Source: Tannerella sp. (lineage in GTDB: Bacteria > Bacteroidota > Bacteroidia > Bacteroidales > Tannerellaceae). Taken from it: a stretch of 7,830 nt of DNA. The stretch is from contig JAITBC010000228.1 of NCBI GenBank assembly GCA_031283785.1, positions 1 to 7,830 of the forward strand. The letters are read 5' to 3'. The notes below the pieces were generated by a model that worked only from the letters and a program-made list of their open reading frames with translations, ran no database searches and was not told the DNA's origin. The position numbers were made by a program, and so were the translations under genes. Numbering within the stretch: position 1 is the stretch's first letter; each line of letters starts with the position of its first letter. Shown here piece after piece: positions 1 to 7,291 of this stretch.

Positions 1-968
1 GGTGCTGTTTCATCCGCATCATACCGGTCGACGGGAAGTGTGGTGGTGTTGTTCGTCATTGAAGCAATGTTATTATAATTATTATATAATGTACCGGCAT
101 TATAATAAAGGAATACATACGTTGCAATACCGATGCCTGCAACAATGAGAAATGGAAGCAACAGGAACCATAACCATAGCGGAGCCGCTATTTTTCTTGT
201 TTTAATCTTTTCATGCCCGTTGTTTGGTATGTAATCACTTTCCGGTACGCTTTTCCCCTCCGCATTATAATTTGCGTTATGATCTTCCGTATTCAAATAT
301 ACGGGGATGACAGGGACGGAAGGGATTACCTCGTTTTCTTTCCGTCGCATATCCGTCCCGTCGTCGTAGTCATATTTATTATAATGTATAGCACCACCTG
401 CGGTTTCCAACGGCATCTCATCTATTTCGGGAATAGTCCGGTCTTCCATTTCTACGATGGGCTGCTCCTCCGGTATTTCCGGTATATATTGTTCCGTATT
501 ATCGTCGGAATATAAAAAATCGTCATCACTAAAGGTAACTGCCGGTTTAACGGTTTCTACCCGATGGTCATCAAACTCATATTCTATATCATTTTCATCA
601 TTATCGTCGGCAATATGGTCGTTCGACGATAATGAATAATATATCTCTTCGGTCGCTTCAATCGGTTCGAAGAACGCAAACGGGCGGTTGATGTGTTCTT
701 TAAGATTTTTATCGGGGATAAACGAAAGTTTATGATGCGCGGGAATAACAAAACGTTCGCCGGTATGTATGTGTATGCTTTCGCGTTCACGTACAAGTAC
801 GACTTTGAATGTACCCAGTCCGGAAATTTTGACCGCCTTATTTTTTTCAATACCTTGCGTTATATATAAAGACAGTGCATTTATGAACTTTTCGGCCCGT
901 TCTTTGACCATACCTGTCTGTAAGGACAGAATATCCGCCAGATTGCGTGTTGTCAGACGATCATTCAT
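1..968 (-). CDS. Membrane-anchored HU-family DNA-binding protein (partial, C-terminus beyond window)
   Basis: The frame stays open from an ATG at 968 to base 1, giving 322 codons with no stop; the 3' end is missing. Residues 1-95 read as an HU/IHF domain: a helical N-terminus, then ISGLGTF (48-54), the VRERE arm start, HTGERFVIP (68-76) and an FIPDKNLKEHI tail. Residues 100-250 are a low-complexity, strongly acidic linker with runs such as DDNDENDIEYEFDD and SDDDFLYSDDN. KIKTRK (254-259) then gives a positive-inside patch before a single hydrophobic helix (about 261-289). An Asn/Tyr/Thr-rich segment follows. The predicted topology is DNA-binding domain in the cytoplasm and C-terminus in the periplasm. 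The intercalating proline of the HU arm (RNP in classical HU) is replaced by Ile67. The gene overlaps the upstream HU gene by 8 bp. HU-like domains joined to membrane segments and envelope domains such as SPOR or LysM are known in Bacteroidetes; which domain follows here cannot be seen. Confidence 0.85.
   Translation of the reverse strand, partial: MNDRLTTRNLADILSLQTGMVKERAEKFINALSLYITQGIEKNKAVKISGLGTFKVVLVRERESIHIHTGERFVIPAHHKLSFIPDKNLKEHINRPFAFFEPIEATEEIYYSLSSNDHIADDNDENDIEYEFDDHRVETVKPAVTFSDDDFLYSDDNTEQYIPEIPEEQPIVEMEDRTIPEIDEMPLETAGGAIHYNKYDYDDGTDMRRKENEVIPSVPVIPVYLNTEDHNANYNAEGKSVPESDYIPNNGHEKIKTRKIAAPLWLWFLLLPFLIVAGIGIATYVFLYYNAGTLYNNYNNIASMTNNTTTLPVDRYDADETA
961..968 (-). other. Overlapping stop and start (ATGAATGA) between the two HU-family genes
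   Basis: On the minus strand the sequence ATGAATGA holds the start codon of the membrane-anchored HU gene (968-966) and the TGA stop of the soluble HU gene (963-961) in different frames. A second ATG at 964-962 is in another frame and does not open the long reading frame. The overlap suggests the two proteins are translationally coupled; that is inferred from the arrangement only. Confidence 0.75.
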
Positions 969-1251
969 TTTCATCAAGTTTCTTTAGATAAGCTTTTAAT
1001 AATGAAGCCGGTTTATATATAGGCGTAATCTTAGGCGGAATAAGGTATTTCTTTCCATTGGAAGGATTAATGGAAATACGTTCCGCTTTTTTTTTAGCTT
1101 CAAATTGCCCTACTCCGGATATATTTACACATCCGCCGTTAGACAACGTATCCTCTATCAACAATAAAAGCGCAGACATAACATCCACTATTTCTTTAGG
1201 GGACATATCCATTTCTCTGGACAATGCGGTAACTAATTCGATATCTTTCAT
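961..1251 (-). CDS. HU family DNA-binding protein (small, soluble)
   Basis: This 96-residue protein has the length and layout of the HU/IHF family, which forms dimers that bind and bend DNA in the nucleoid. An N-terminal two-helix dimerisation part covers about residues 1-40. ISGVGQFEAKKKAER (44-58) matches the usual GFGTFEVRERAAR stretch. INPSNGKKYLIPPK matches the arm tip, with the intercalating proline kept at position 63. The tail IYKPASLLKAYLKKL matches the family C-terminus. The arm is less arginine-rich than in classical HU, so this is a divergent paralogue, and I do not assign hupA, hupB or ihf. The ATG at 1251 lies about 29 nt downstream of the predicted start of transcription from the promoter at 1287-1317. 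No Shine-Dalgarno sequence is visible; the leader is A/T-rich. Its stop overlaps the start of the membrane-anchored HU gene. Confidence 0.9.
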   Translation of the reverse strand: MKDIELVTALSREMDMSPKEIVDVMSALLLLIEDTLSNGGCVNISGVGQFEAKKKAERISINPSNGKKYLIPPKITPIYKPASLLKAYLKKLDENE

Positions 1252-1286
1252 ATAAAAAATAGAACATTTGCTTCGTTATTTCGTTG

Positions 1287-1317
1287 CAAATATAAGCGAA
1301 TATTTATACTTTACAAA
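1287..1317 (-). promoter_or_regulatory. Bacteroidetes-type promoter for the HU gene pair
   Basis: On the minus strand TTTG (1317-1314) is followed by a 19-nt spacer and TATATTTG (1294-1287). This matches the Bacteroidetes primary sigma factor consensus TTTG-N19-21-TAnnTTTG in every fixed position. Transcription should start near 1280, leaving a leader of roughly 29 nt before the ATG at 1251. It is the best promoter match in the window. Confidence 0.85.
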
Positions 1318-1318
1318 G

Positions 1319-1350
1319 AAAAAAATACTTCTTGGCAAAAATATGCCCAA
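1319..1350 (-). terminator. Possible weak intrinsic terminator after rimO
   Basis: On the minus strand TTGGGCA (1350-1344) can pair with TGCCAA (1337-1332) with one bulged G and a 6-nt A/T loop. After six more bases comes a run of seven T (1325-1319). The stem is short and the T run is set back, so termination would be inefficient. The position, between the rimO stop at 1377 and the HU promoter, is where a terminator is expected. Confidence 0.4.
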
Positions 1351-1376
1351 TTTACAGTGAATATTGTCCTTTTTTT

Positions 1377-2669
1377 TTATACTTCCCCATATAATTCAAA
1401 GACATCTGCAGCCGTAATGAGTGCGTTATAGAAACTCCCGATGCGTAGACGTCCGTCGTTTTTAACAAATACTTCGGGGTCAATTTCGGGCGAATCGAAT
1501 TCTGTCCGTCCGACATAATAATCGCCTTCTTTGCGGTCGATAATTATTTTCATCGTTTTACCGACTTTTGTTTCATTTATTTCGGCGGCTATAGACTGCT
1601 GAATACTCATCAACGTATCCAGACGCCGTTGTTTAACGTCATCGGGGATATTGTCGTTATAATGAAAATGCGAATATGTTCCCGCTTCATGACTGTATGC
1701 AAAAGCACCCATACGTTCAAAGCGTATTTCTTCGGCAAATGCGGTCAATTCATCAAAATCGTCATCCGTCTCTCCGGGATGGCCGACCATAAACGTCGTG
1801 CGAAGGTGTATTCCCGGCACTTCTTCGCGTATTCTCCCTATCAGTTCATACGTCTCCCGGCGTGTAATACGGCGTCGCATGTATCTAAGAACCCTGTCGC
1901 TTATATGTTGCAGGGCTATATCAAGATATTTACAAACATTATCGCGTTCGCGCATGACGCGAAGCAAATCATACGGGAAACATGCCGGATAGCCGTAGTG
2001 AAGGCGTATCCATTCGATATTCGGGATATCCGACATGCGTTCGATCAATTCCGGCAGTGCCGGACGTCCGTACAAATCGAGGCCGTAGTATGTCAGATCC
2101 TGCGCGATAACTTGCAGTTCCTTGACGCCTTTACCGGCCAGCAATTGCGCTTCCGACACGATTTCTTCCATCGGGCGCGATTTATATCTGCCGGTGATTA
2201 TCGGTATCGAACAATACGAACAACGGCGGTCGCATCCTTCTGCGATCTTTATATATGCATAATGAGAAAGCGTTGACAGGATACGGTCGTTTGCCAGATC
2301 GGAATAATAAGATTTACCGATGTCGCTTAATATGTTTTTCCAGTTGAATTTTCCGTAGAACCGGTCTACCCCGGATAATTCCGTTTTCAGTTCCTGCATG
2401 AAACGTTCGGAAAGACATCCCATGACAAACAGTTTGCCGATGCCTCCCCTTCGTTTAGCTTCTTCAAGGCCGAGAATCATATTGATAGATTCTTCCTGTG
2501 CGTCTCCGATGAATCCGCAGGTATTAATGATAACAATTTCACCGTTGACTTTTTTCGGGTCGTGCGCTACCGTATACCCGTTTGCTTTAAATTGACGCAT
2601 CAGCTGTTCCGAGTCGACAAGGTTTTTGGAGCAACCAAGCGTTATTATATCGACTTTATTTTTCCTCAT
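1377..2669 (-). CDS. rimO: Ribosomal protein S12 methylthiotransferase RimO
   Basis: RimO is a radical-SAM enzyme with two iron-sulfur clusters that adds a methylthio group to a conserved aspartate of ribosomal protein S12. The 430-residue length is normal for the family. The N-terminal methylthiotransferase domain has its three cluster cysteines at Cys13 (in LGCSKNLVDSEQ), Cys51 (in NTCGFI) and Cys85 (in MGCLSERF). The radical-SAM CxxxCxxC motif is at Cys146, Cys150 and Cys153 (GCDRRCSYCSIP). The C-terminal TRAM domain covers roughly residues 365-430. LGCSKNLVDSE is the RimO form; MiaB, the tRNA-modifying relative, usually has GCQMN here. The start is the ATG at 2669, 14 bp after the ftsY stop, so the two are probably cotranscribed. 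No key residue is missing. Confidence 0.96.
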   Translation of the reverse strand: MRKNKVDIITLGCSKNLVDSEQLMRQFKANGYTVAHDPKKVNGEIVIINTCGFIGDAQEESINMILGLEEAKRRGGIGKLFVMGCLSERFMQELKTELSGVDRFYGKFNWKNILSDIGKSYYSDLANDRILSTLSHYAYIKIAEGCDRRCSYCSIPIITGRYKSRPMEEIVSEAQLLAGKGVKELQVIAQDLTYYGLDLYGRPALPELIERMSDIPNIEWIRLHYGYPACFPYDLLRVMRERDNVCKYLDIALQHISDRVLRYMRRRITRRETYELIGRIREEVPGIHLRTTFMVGHPGETDDDFDELTAFAEEIRFERMGAFAYSHEAGTYSHFHYNDNIPDDVKQRRLDTLMSIQQSIAAEINETKVGKTMKIIIDRKEGDYYVGRTEFDSPEIDPEVFVKNDGRLRIGSFYNALITAADVFELYGEV

Positions 2670-2683
2670 TTATGCAAAAAAGG

Positions 2684-3637
2684 TCATACGCCGAATAAAG
2701 AGTTTACAAATTCCGCACGTCTGAAAATCTGCAGGTCTTCCACACCTTCGCCGAGGCCGATATACTTAACGGGGATATGAAACTGGTCGGATATGCCGAT
2801 CACCACGCCTCCCTTTGCCGTACCGTCGAGTTTCGTGATTGCCAATGCGTTCACCTCCGTAGCTGCTGTAAACTGCTTTGCCTGTTCAAAAGCGTTTTGG
2901 CCGGTAGATCCGTCGAGGACAAGCAGCACTTCCTGCGGAGCATCCGGCACAACTTTCTTCATTACATTTTTTATCTTGGTCAGTTCATTCATCAAGTTTA
3001 TCTTATTGTGAAGCCGGCCTGCGGTGTCTATGATAACGATGTCCGCTTTGTTCGCCTTCGCCGAGTTTAACGTATCGAAAGCTACGGATGCAGGATCGGC
3101 CCCCATCTTTTGCCTAACGACGGGGACGCCTACGCGTTCGCCCCATATTACTAACTGTTCGACGGCAGCGGCGCGGAACGTATCCGCAGCGCCGAGACAG
3201 ACGTTAAAACCGTTCTTTTTGAACTGATAAGCAAGTTTGCCGATCGTCGTCGTCTTGCCTGCTCCATTAATGCCGACTACCATTATAACATAAGGGCAAG
3301 CATTATTCGGAACGGTAAAATCTTCCATATCCTGTGTATTGTTTTCCGTCAACAGCGCGGCAATCTCTTCACGAAGCAGTCTCGTCAATTCATTTGTCGT
3401 AACATATTTATCGGTAGCGGCGCGTTTCTCAATACGTTTGATAATCTTCAATGTCGTTTCCACTCCTACATCAGACATAATCAACACATCTTCCAGCTCG
3501 TCGAGTACGGCGTCATCAATTTTGCTCTTTCCTACAATAGCATACGTTATTTTGGAAAAAACGCTCTCTTTTGTTTTGGACAGTCCTTTATCCAACGTCT
3601 CTTTCTTTTCCTTATTAAAAAAACCGAATATTCCCAT
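2684..3637 (-). CDS. ftsY: Signal recognition particle receptor FtsY (SRP-family GTPase)
   Basis: FtsY is the membrane-associated receptor that docks ribosome-SRP complexes at the Sec translocon. It forms a paired GTPase with Ffh. The 317-residue protein has a short start (MGIFGFFNKEKKE) and no long acidic A domain, as in many non-enterobacterial FtsY proteins. The helical N domain covers about residues 15-100. The NG GTPase signatures follow in order: P-loop GINGAGKTTT (122-131), DTFRAAA (152-158), DTAGR (204-208), TKLDGTAKGG (268-277) and the closing GLGEGVEDL (294-302). The hydrophobic N-terminus followed by lysines could act as a membrane-targeting helix. DTFRAAA and the short N-terminus favour FtsY over Ffh, and there is no M domain. 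The promoter at 3670-3702 lies just upstream, and rimO follows 14 bp after the stop. Confidence 0.97.
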   Translation of the reverse strand: MGIFGFFNKEKKETLDKGLSKTKESVFSKITYAIVGKSKIDDAVLDELEDVLIMSDVGVETTLKIIKRIEKRAATDKYVTTNELTRLLREEIAALLTENNTQDMEDFTVPNNACPYVIMVVGINGAGKTTTIGKLAYQFKKNGFNVCLGAADTFRAAAVEQLVIWGERVGVPVVRQKMGADPASVAFDTLNSAKANKADIVIIDTAGRLHNKINLMNELTKIKNVMKKVVPDAPQEVLLVLDGSTGQNAFEQAKQFTAATEVNALAITKLDGTAKGGVVIGISDQFHIPVKYIGLGEGVEDLQIFRRAEFVNSLFGV

Positions 3638-3669
3638 TTGTCATTTTGTCTTTTTGGAGTTATATCCTG

Positions 3670-3702
3670 CAAAGATACCTTTTTTTATCTAAAAACATCA
3701 AT
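3670..3702 (-). promoter_or_regulatory. Bacteroidetes-type promoter for ftsY-rimO
   Basis: On the minus strand ATTG (3702-3699) is separated by 21 nt from TATCTTTG (3677-3670). The second element is a full TAnnTTTG -7 box and the first is one base off the TTTG -33 box. Transcription should start near 3663, about 26 nt before the ftsY ATG at 3637. It sits in the 101-bp gap after nspC, where I see no clear terminator hairpin, so some readthrough from nspC is possible. Confidence 0.75.
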
Positions 3703-3738
3703 AAAATACAATATTTATTTACCCATCACAATTTATCG

Positions 3739-4956
3739 TTAACTCATGCGGTTTTTATAATCCTCATAAGTAAACGTGCGATAAACTTCCGTGCTTCCGT
3801 CTTCGTGTATAATTGCTGTTGAAGGATGCGGCACGCCGTTAAACATCGTTGTTTTAACCGTTGTGTAATGCATCATATCTTCGAAAACTATCCTGTCGCC
3901 GGGTTTCAAAGGTTTTTCAAACGACCAGTTTCCCATGAAATCGCCACTCAGGCAACTGCATCCTCCGATGCGATAGACATTTTTTCTTGCGCAGTCATGC
4001 TGTTTGCCGGTCGGAAGGGCATCGTCTTCAGTCGAAGGCGTTATCGTTGCCGGTTTCACCTCTTCTGCCTTGCGTATGGCAGGCCTGTACGGCATTTCGA
4101 GGCAATCGGGCATATGGCACGAGACGGAGGCGTCGATAATAGCCGTTTTGACGTCTCCGTTTTCTACCGTATCGACAACCGTCGCAAGCAGGTATCCCGT
4201 CTGCCAGACGAAAGCGCTTCCCGGTTCAAGGATAATCCTGAGGTTGGGATATCTCGATTTGAAAGATTTCAACAGTGAAATAAGATGTCCGGTATTATAG
4301 TCTTTATGCGTCATAAGGTGTCCTCCCCCCATATTCAACCATTTCAAGCGTTTAAGGAAGCGTCCGAAACGATTTTCCACAACATTAAGCGTTTTCTCAA
4401 GGTCGTAAGATGTCGATTCGCATAAAGTATGGAAATGGAAACCTTCGACGCCCTCCGGGAGCGTATCGCCAAGATTATATGCCGTTATACCAAGATGTGA
4501 ACCGGGAGCGCAAGGATTATACAGGTCCGTTCCGACGGTCGAATATTCGGGATTGATACGCAACCCGCACGAGATATCATTACTGCCGACGCCGGCGCCG
4601 GCTGCGATCTGTGGGAAAAACCGGCCAAACTGCGACAGCGAATTGAACGTTATATGGCTGCTGTATTTCATGAAAACCGGGAAATTTTCTTCCGTATAGG
4701 CCGGCGAATACGTATGCGTAAGGCTTCCCATTTCCTCCCATGCAAGTTGCGCCTCGTTTATGGAACTCGCCGCAGATGCAATCCCGTACTCCTTAAATAT
4801 GGGAAATGATTTCCACACGGCAAAAGCTTTAAATGCCAGAATTATATCTACGCCGGCACATTTGCTTACATCCTTTATTATGGAAAGGTTCCTGCGAAGC
4901 AAAGATTCTTCCATAACATAGCAGGGAGAAGGTATTTTATTCGTTTTGTGTATCAT
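3739..4956 (-). CDS. nspC: Carboxynorspermidine/carboxyspermidine decarboxylase NspC
   Basis: NspC is a PLP-dependent, alanine-racemase-fold decarboxylase. It removes CO2 from carboxyspermidine or carboxynorspermidine in the alternative (non-AdoMet) polyamine route common in Bacteroidetes and gut bacteria. The start IPSPCYVMEESLLRRNL and DIILAFKAFA, with the PLP lysine at Lys43, are typical. Later signatures are GLRINPE (131-137), HTLCES (176-181), the phosphate-binding GGGHLMTH (210-217), EPGSAF (244-249), CHMPDCLEMPYRP (280-292) and GCSCLSGDFMG (332-342). At 405 residues it is somewhat longer than the roughly 380 I recall for the family. The extra length appears to sit at residues 293-327, between two conserved blocks. 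The ATG at 4956 is 27 bp after the helicase stop, with no Shine-Dalgarno. The partner dehydrogenase that makes its substrate is not in the window. Confidence 0.94.
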   Translation of the reverse strand: MIHKTNKIPSPCYVMEESLLRRNLSIIKDVSKCAGVDIILAFKAFAVWKSFPIFKEYGIASAASSINEAQLAWEEMGSLTHTYSPAYTEENFPVFMKYSSHITFNSLSQFGRFFPQIAAGAGVGSNDISCGLRINPEYSTVGTDLYNPCAPGSHLGITAYNLGDTLPEGVEGFHFHTLCESTSYDLEKTLNVVENRFGRFLKRLKWLNMGGGHLMTHKDYNTGHLISLLKSFKSRYPNLRIILEPGSAFVWQTGYLLATVVDTVENGDVKTAIIDASVSCHMPDCLEMPYRPAIRKAEEVKPATITPSTEDDALPTGKQHDCARKNVYRIGGCSCLSGDFMGNWSFEKPLKPGDRIVFEDMMHYTTVKTTMFNGVPHPSTAIIHEDGSTEVYRTFTYEDYKNRMS

Positions 4957-4983
4957 ATTATCCGGTGAATAGCGGCGGGCAGG

Positions 4984-7272
4984 TCATAGCATTTTTAATA
5001 TTGCATATTTAAGCAGCAGGTGTTTCTCACCTGTGTTTTTGAATTTTATAGTAGCTATTGCATCATTCCCCGTCCCGTTCATGGCGACGACTTCGCCCTC
5101 TCCGAAAAGGTTATGCACAACTTTTCTGCCGACTGTAAGGCCGTTAAGCGTATGAGATTCGTCATTTGCGGCATTATCGGTATTTTTCAGGGGTCTTAAA
5201 CGTGAAGTCCCGTATGACGGCGTATCGGCATCCCATGCGGGATTGCGAAACGACGGACGGCTTTCGAATGATGATTCCTGTCTCCCGATTACCGGCAGTT
5301 CCGTATTTTTCCGGAAATCGAGGTATTTACGTTCTATATCCCCAAGAAAGATACTCGGCGAAGTCGTATAACTCTGCCCGTTGCGATAGCGGTTTTTTGC
5401 ATAGGTGATTATACAGTTTTCTTTCGCGCGTGTCAGTGCGACATAAAACAATCGCCGCTCTTCTTCGACTGCACGCAGGTTGCCCGTTGAATATTGCGAA
5501 GGGAACAGTTCATTTTCCATTCCTGCGATAAAGACATTATTAAACTCCAGCCCTTTGGCCGAATGGATGGTCATCATCGTGACCGTGTCCGCATCTTCGT
5601 CTTTGTCATTATCCTGGTCGGTCATCAGCGAAACTTCCATCAGAAATTCCGCCAGCGAAATATTCTCATTGCCTTCTTCCCGGCGCATCAAAACAAATTC
5701 ATTTATTGCGTTGAAAAGCTCCTGCACATTTTCCTTACGGCTTAACCCTTCTGTCGACATGTCATGAATGAGTGTATCCGAAATGCCGCTGTGTTTTATA
5801 ATATATTCTGCTATTTCGCTCGCCGTCATCGTCCTCTCGTTATCCCGGAAGCCTTTAATCATGCGGTAAAAAGCCTCAAGTTTGGCTGCTGTTCCCTTGT
5901 TTATCGCCACATCATACTCCGACGGTGACGATATTACATCCCACAGGTTGACATTCGCACGGATCGCCACATTCTGCAGCTTGTCGACCGTTGTAGCGCC
6001 AATACCGCGTGCCGGATAATTGATGATGCGTTTGACGGATTCTTCGTCGGCCGGATTTATCGTTATCCGGAAATAGGCTAATACATCTTTTATTTCTTTC
6101 CGCTGATAGAACGACTGGGCGCCGTAAACTTTGTATTTTATCGCACGTTTACGCAGTGCGTCCTCGATAACGCGCGACTGGGCATTCGTGCGATAAAGGA
6201 TTGCAAAATCGGAATATGAATATCCATTATCCCGTATCATATCCAATATTCCGGCAGACACAAGATATCCTTCTTCATAATCGGAATAAGATGAATATAC
6301 GACGACTTTACCGCCTTTTTTATTTTCGGAATAAATGGTTTTTTCTATTTGCTCCTTGTTTTTCGCTATCAGGCTGTTGGCGGCATCGACAATATTTTGC
6401 GTTGAGCGGTAATTACGTTCAAGCTTAAACACCTTGCAGGTCGGGTAATTATCCTTGAAACGCAGCATGTTATCAATATTAGCGCCACGGAAAGAATAAA
6501 TACTCTGCGCATCATCGCCGACGACAAACACCTGTTGATGTTTTTTACAAAGACGTGTCACGATAAGATGTTGGGCAAAGTTAGTGTCCTGATACTCATC
6601 CACCAACACATACCTGAACTGTTCCTGATATTTTTCCAGCACATCCGGGTGATCGCGAAAAAGAATATTTGTCTGCAAAAGCAACTCGTCAAAATCCATC
6701 ACTCCCGCCTTAAAGCATCGATTCTGGTAATGCCTGTAAATCTCGTTTATTAACGGCATTTTTACTTTCCCGTCATAACTGAGCATTTCCCTGTTGCGAT
6801 CGTACGCATCGCACGTTATCAATGCGTTCTTAGCTTGTGATATACGGCCTTGCACCGTACCTGAACGATATGTCTTATCGTCAAGCTGCATCTCCCTTAT
6901 GATTGTCTTTATCAGGTTTTTCGAATCCGCAGAATCGTAAATCGTAAAATCGGAAGAGAATCCGATATGTACAGCTTCGCGGCGTAATATGCGGTAAAAG
7001 ACGGAATGAAACGTACCCATCCACAGATAACGCGTGACATATTCGTCGATAATGGATGCTATACGCTGTCTCATTTCCCGCGCAGCCTTATTTGTGAACG
7101 TAAGAGCCAGTATCGTATGAGGCTGATAGCCGCTTTGTAAAAGATGCGCGATCTTACACGTCAGCACGCGCGTTTTCCCTGATCCGGCGCCTGCTACAAC
7201 AAGCGACGGCCCATCGTCATATAAAACCGCCTCGCGCTGACTGTCGTTTAGTTGACTTAAATAATCTTCCAC
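4984..7272 (-). CDS. ATP-dependent 3'-5' DNA helicase, UvrD/PcrA/Rep family
   Basis: This 762-residue superfamily 1A helicase unwinds DNA 3' to 5' in repair and replication restart. Motifs appear in order: Q-motif LNDSQREAV (8-16), Walker A AGAGSGKTR (27-35), TFTNKAAREM (58-67), GTFHS (86-90), motif II VDEYQDTN (224-231), motif III GDDAQSIYSFRGA (252-264), motif IV LERNYRS (284-290), motif V TIHSAKGLEF (near 570) and motif VI RRLFYVALTRAKE (near 605-617). A polar linker leads to a C-terminal Tudor-like segment (about 715-762, GRKVVHNLFGEGEVV), the PcrA/UvrD feature linked to RNA polymerase contact. This tail favours PcrA/UvrD over Rep, but I cannot separate PcrA from UvrD. The start codon is GTG at 7272. 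A TAA lies directly upstream in frame, so no earlier start exists, and a later one would remove the Q-motif. It follows the lipoprotein gene by 19 bp. Confidence 0.95.
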   Translation of the reverse strand: MEDYLSQLNDSQREAVLYDDGPSLVVAGAGSGKTRVLTCKIAHLLQSGYQPHTILALTFTNKAAREMRQRIASIIDEYVTRYLWMGTFHSVFYRILRREAVHIGFSSDFTIYDSADSKNLIKTIIREMQLDDKTYRSGTVQGRISQAKNALITCDAYDRNREMLSYDGKVKMPLINEIYRHYQNRCFKAGVMDFDELLLQTNILFRDHPDVLEKYQEQFRYVLVDEYQDTNFAQHLIVTRLCKKHQQVFVVGDDAQSIYSFRGANIDNMLRFKDNYPTCKVFKLERNYRSTQNIVDAANSLIAKNKEQIEKTIYSENKKGGKVVVYSSYSDYEEGYLVSAGILDMIRDNGYSYSDFAILYRTNAQSRVIEDALRKRAIKYKVYGAQSFYQRKEIKDVLAYFRITINPADEESVKRIINYPARGIGATTVDKLQNVAIRANVNLWDVISSPSEYDVAINKGTAAKLEAFYRMIKGFRDNERTMTASEIAEYIIKHSGISDTLIHDMSTEGLSRKENVQELFNAINEFVLMRREEGNENISLAEFLMEVSLMTDQDNDKDEDADTVTMMTIHSAKGLEFNNVFIAGMENELFPSQYSTGNLRAVEEERRLFYVALTRAKENCIITYAKNRYRNGQSYTTSPSIFLGDIERKYLDFRKNTELPVIGRQESSFESRPSFRNPAWDADTPSYGTSRLRPLKNTDNAANDESHTLNGLTVGRKVVHNLFGEGEVVAMNGTGNDAIATIKFKNTGEKHLLLKYAILKML

Positions 7273-7291
7273 TTAAACAAATCTCTTTACT

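Noticed and set aside
213..850. Short frames of 60-100 codons on both strands at the left end
   Set aside because: The minus-strand frame that runs from 968 off the edge has a clear HU domain and transmembrane helix and explains the region; the short frames overlap it in other phases.
1629..2276. A 215-residue plus-strand reading frame opposite rimO
   Set aside because: It lies wholly inside the well-supported rimO gene, shows no recognisable domain, and reads like an antisense shadow of its codon pattern.
1377..2669. MiaB (tRNA methylthiotransferase) as the identity of the radical-SAM protein
   Set aside because: The N-terminal LGCSKNLVDSE motif and the position next to ftsY fit RimO, not MiaB.
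3339..3692. A serine-rich 117-residue plus-strand frame across the ftsY start and promoter
   Set aside because: The serine-rich low-complexity composition comes from reading the opposite strand of ftsY, and it covers the minus-strand promoter, so it is not a likely gene.
3638..3738. A terminator after nspC
   Set aside because: I found no convincing stem followed by a T run on the minus strand; the gap is simply A/T-rich and holds the ftsY promoter.
3826..4278. A 150-residue plus-strand reading frame opposite nspC
   Set aside because: It is entirely antisense to conserved NspC motifs, with no promoter pattern or domain of its own.
4984..7272. A phage-defence or mobile-element helicase as the identity of the UvrD-like protein
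   Set aside because: It has standard length, all motifs in order and the PcrA-type C-terminal tail, with no neighbouring nuclease, integrase or defence gene.
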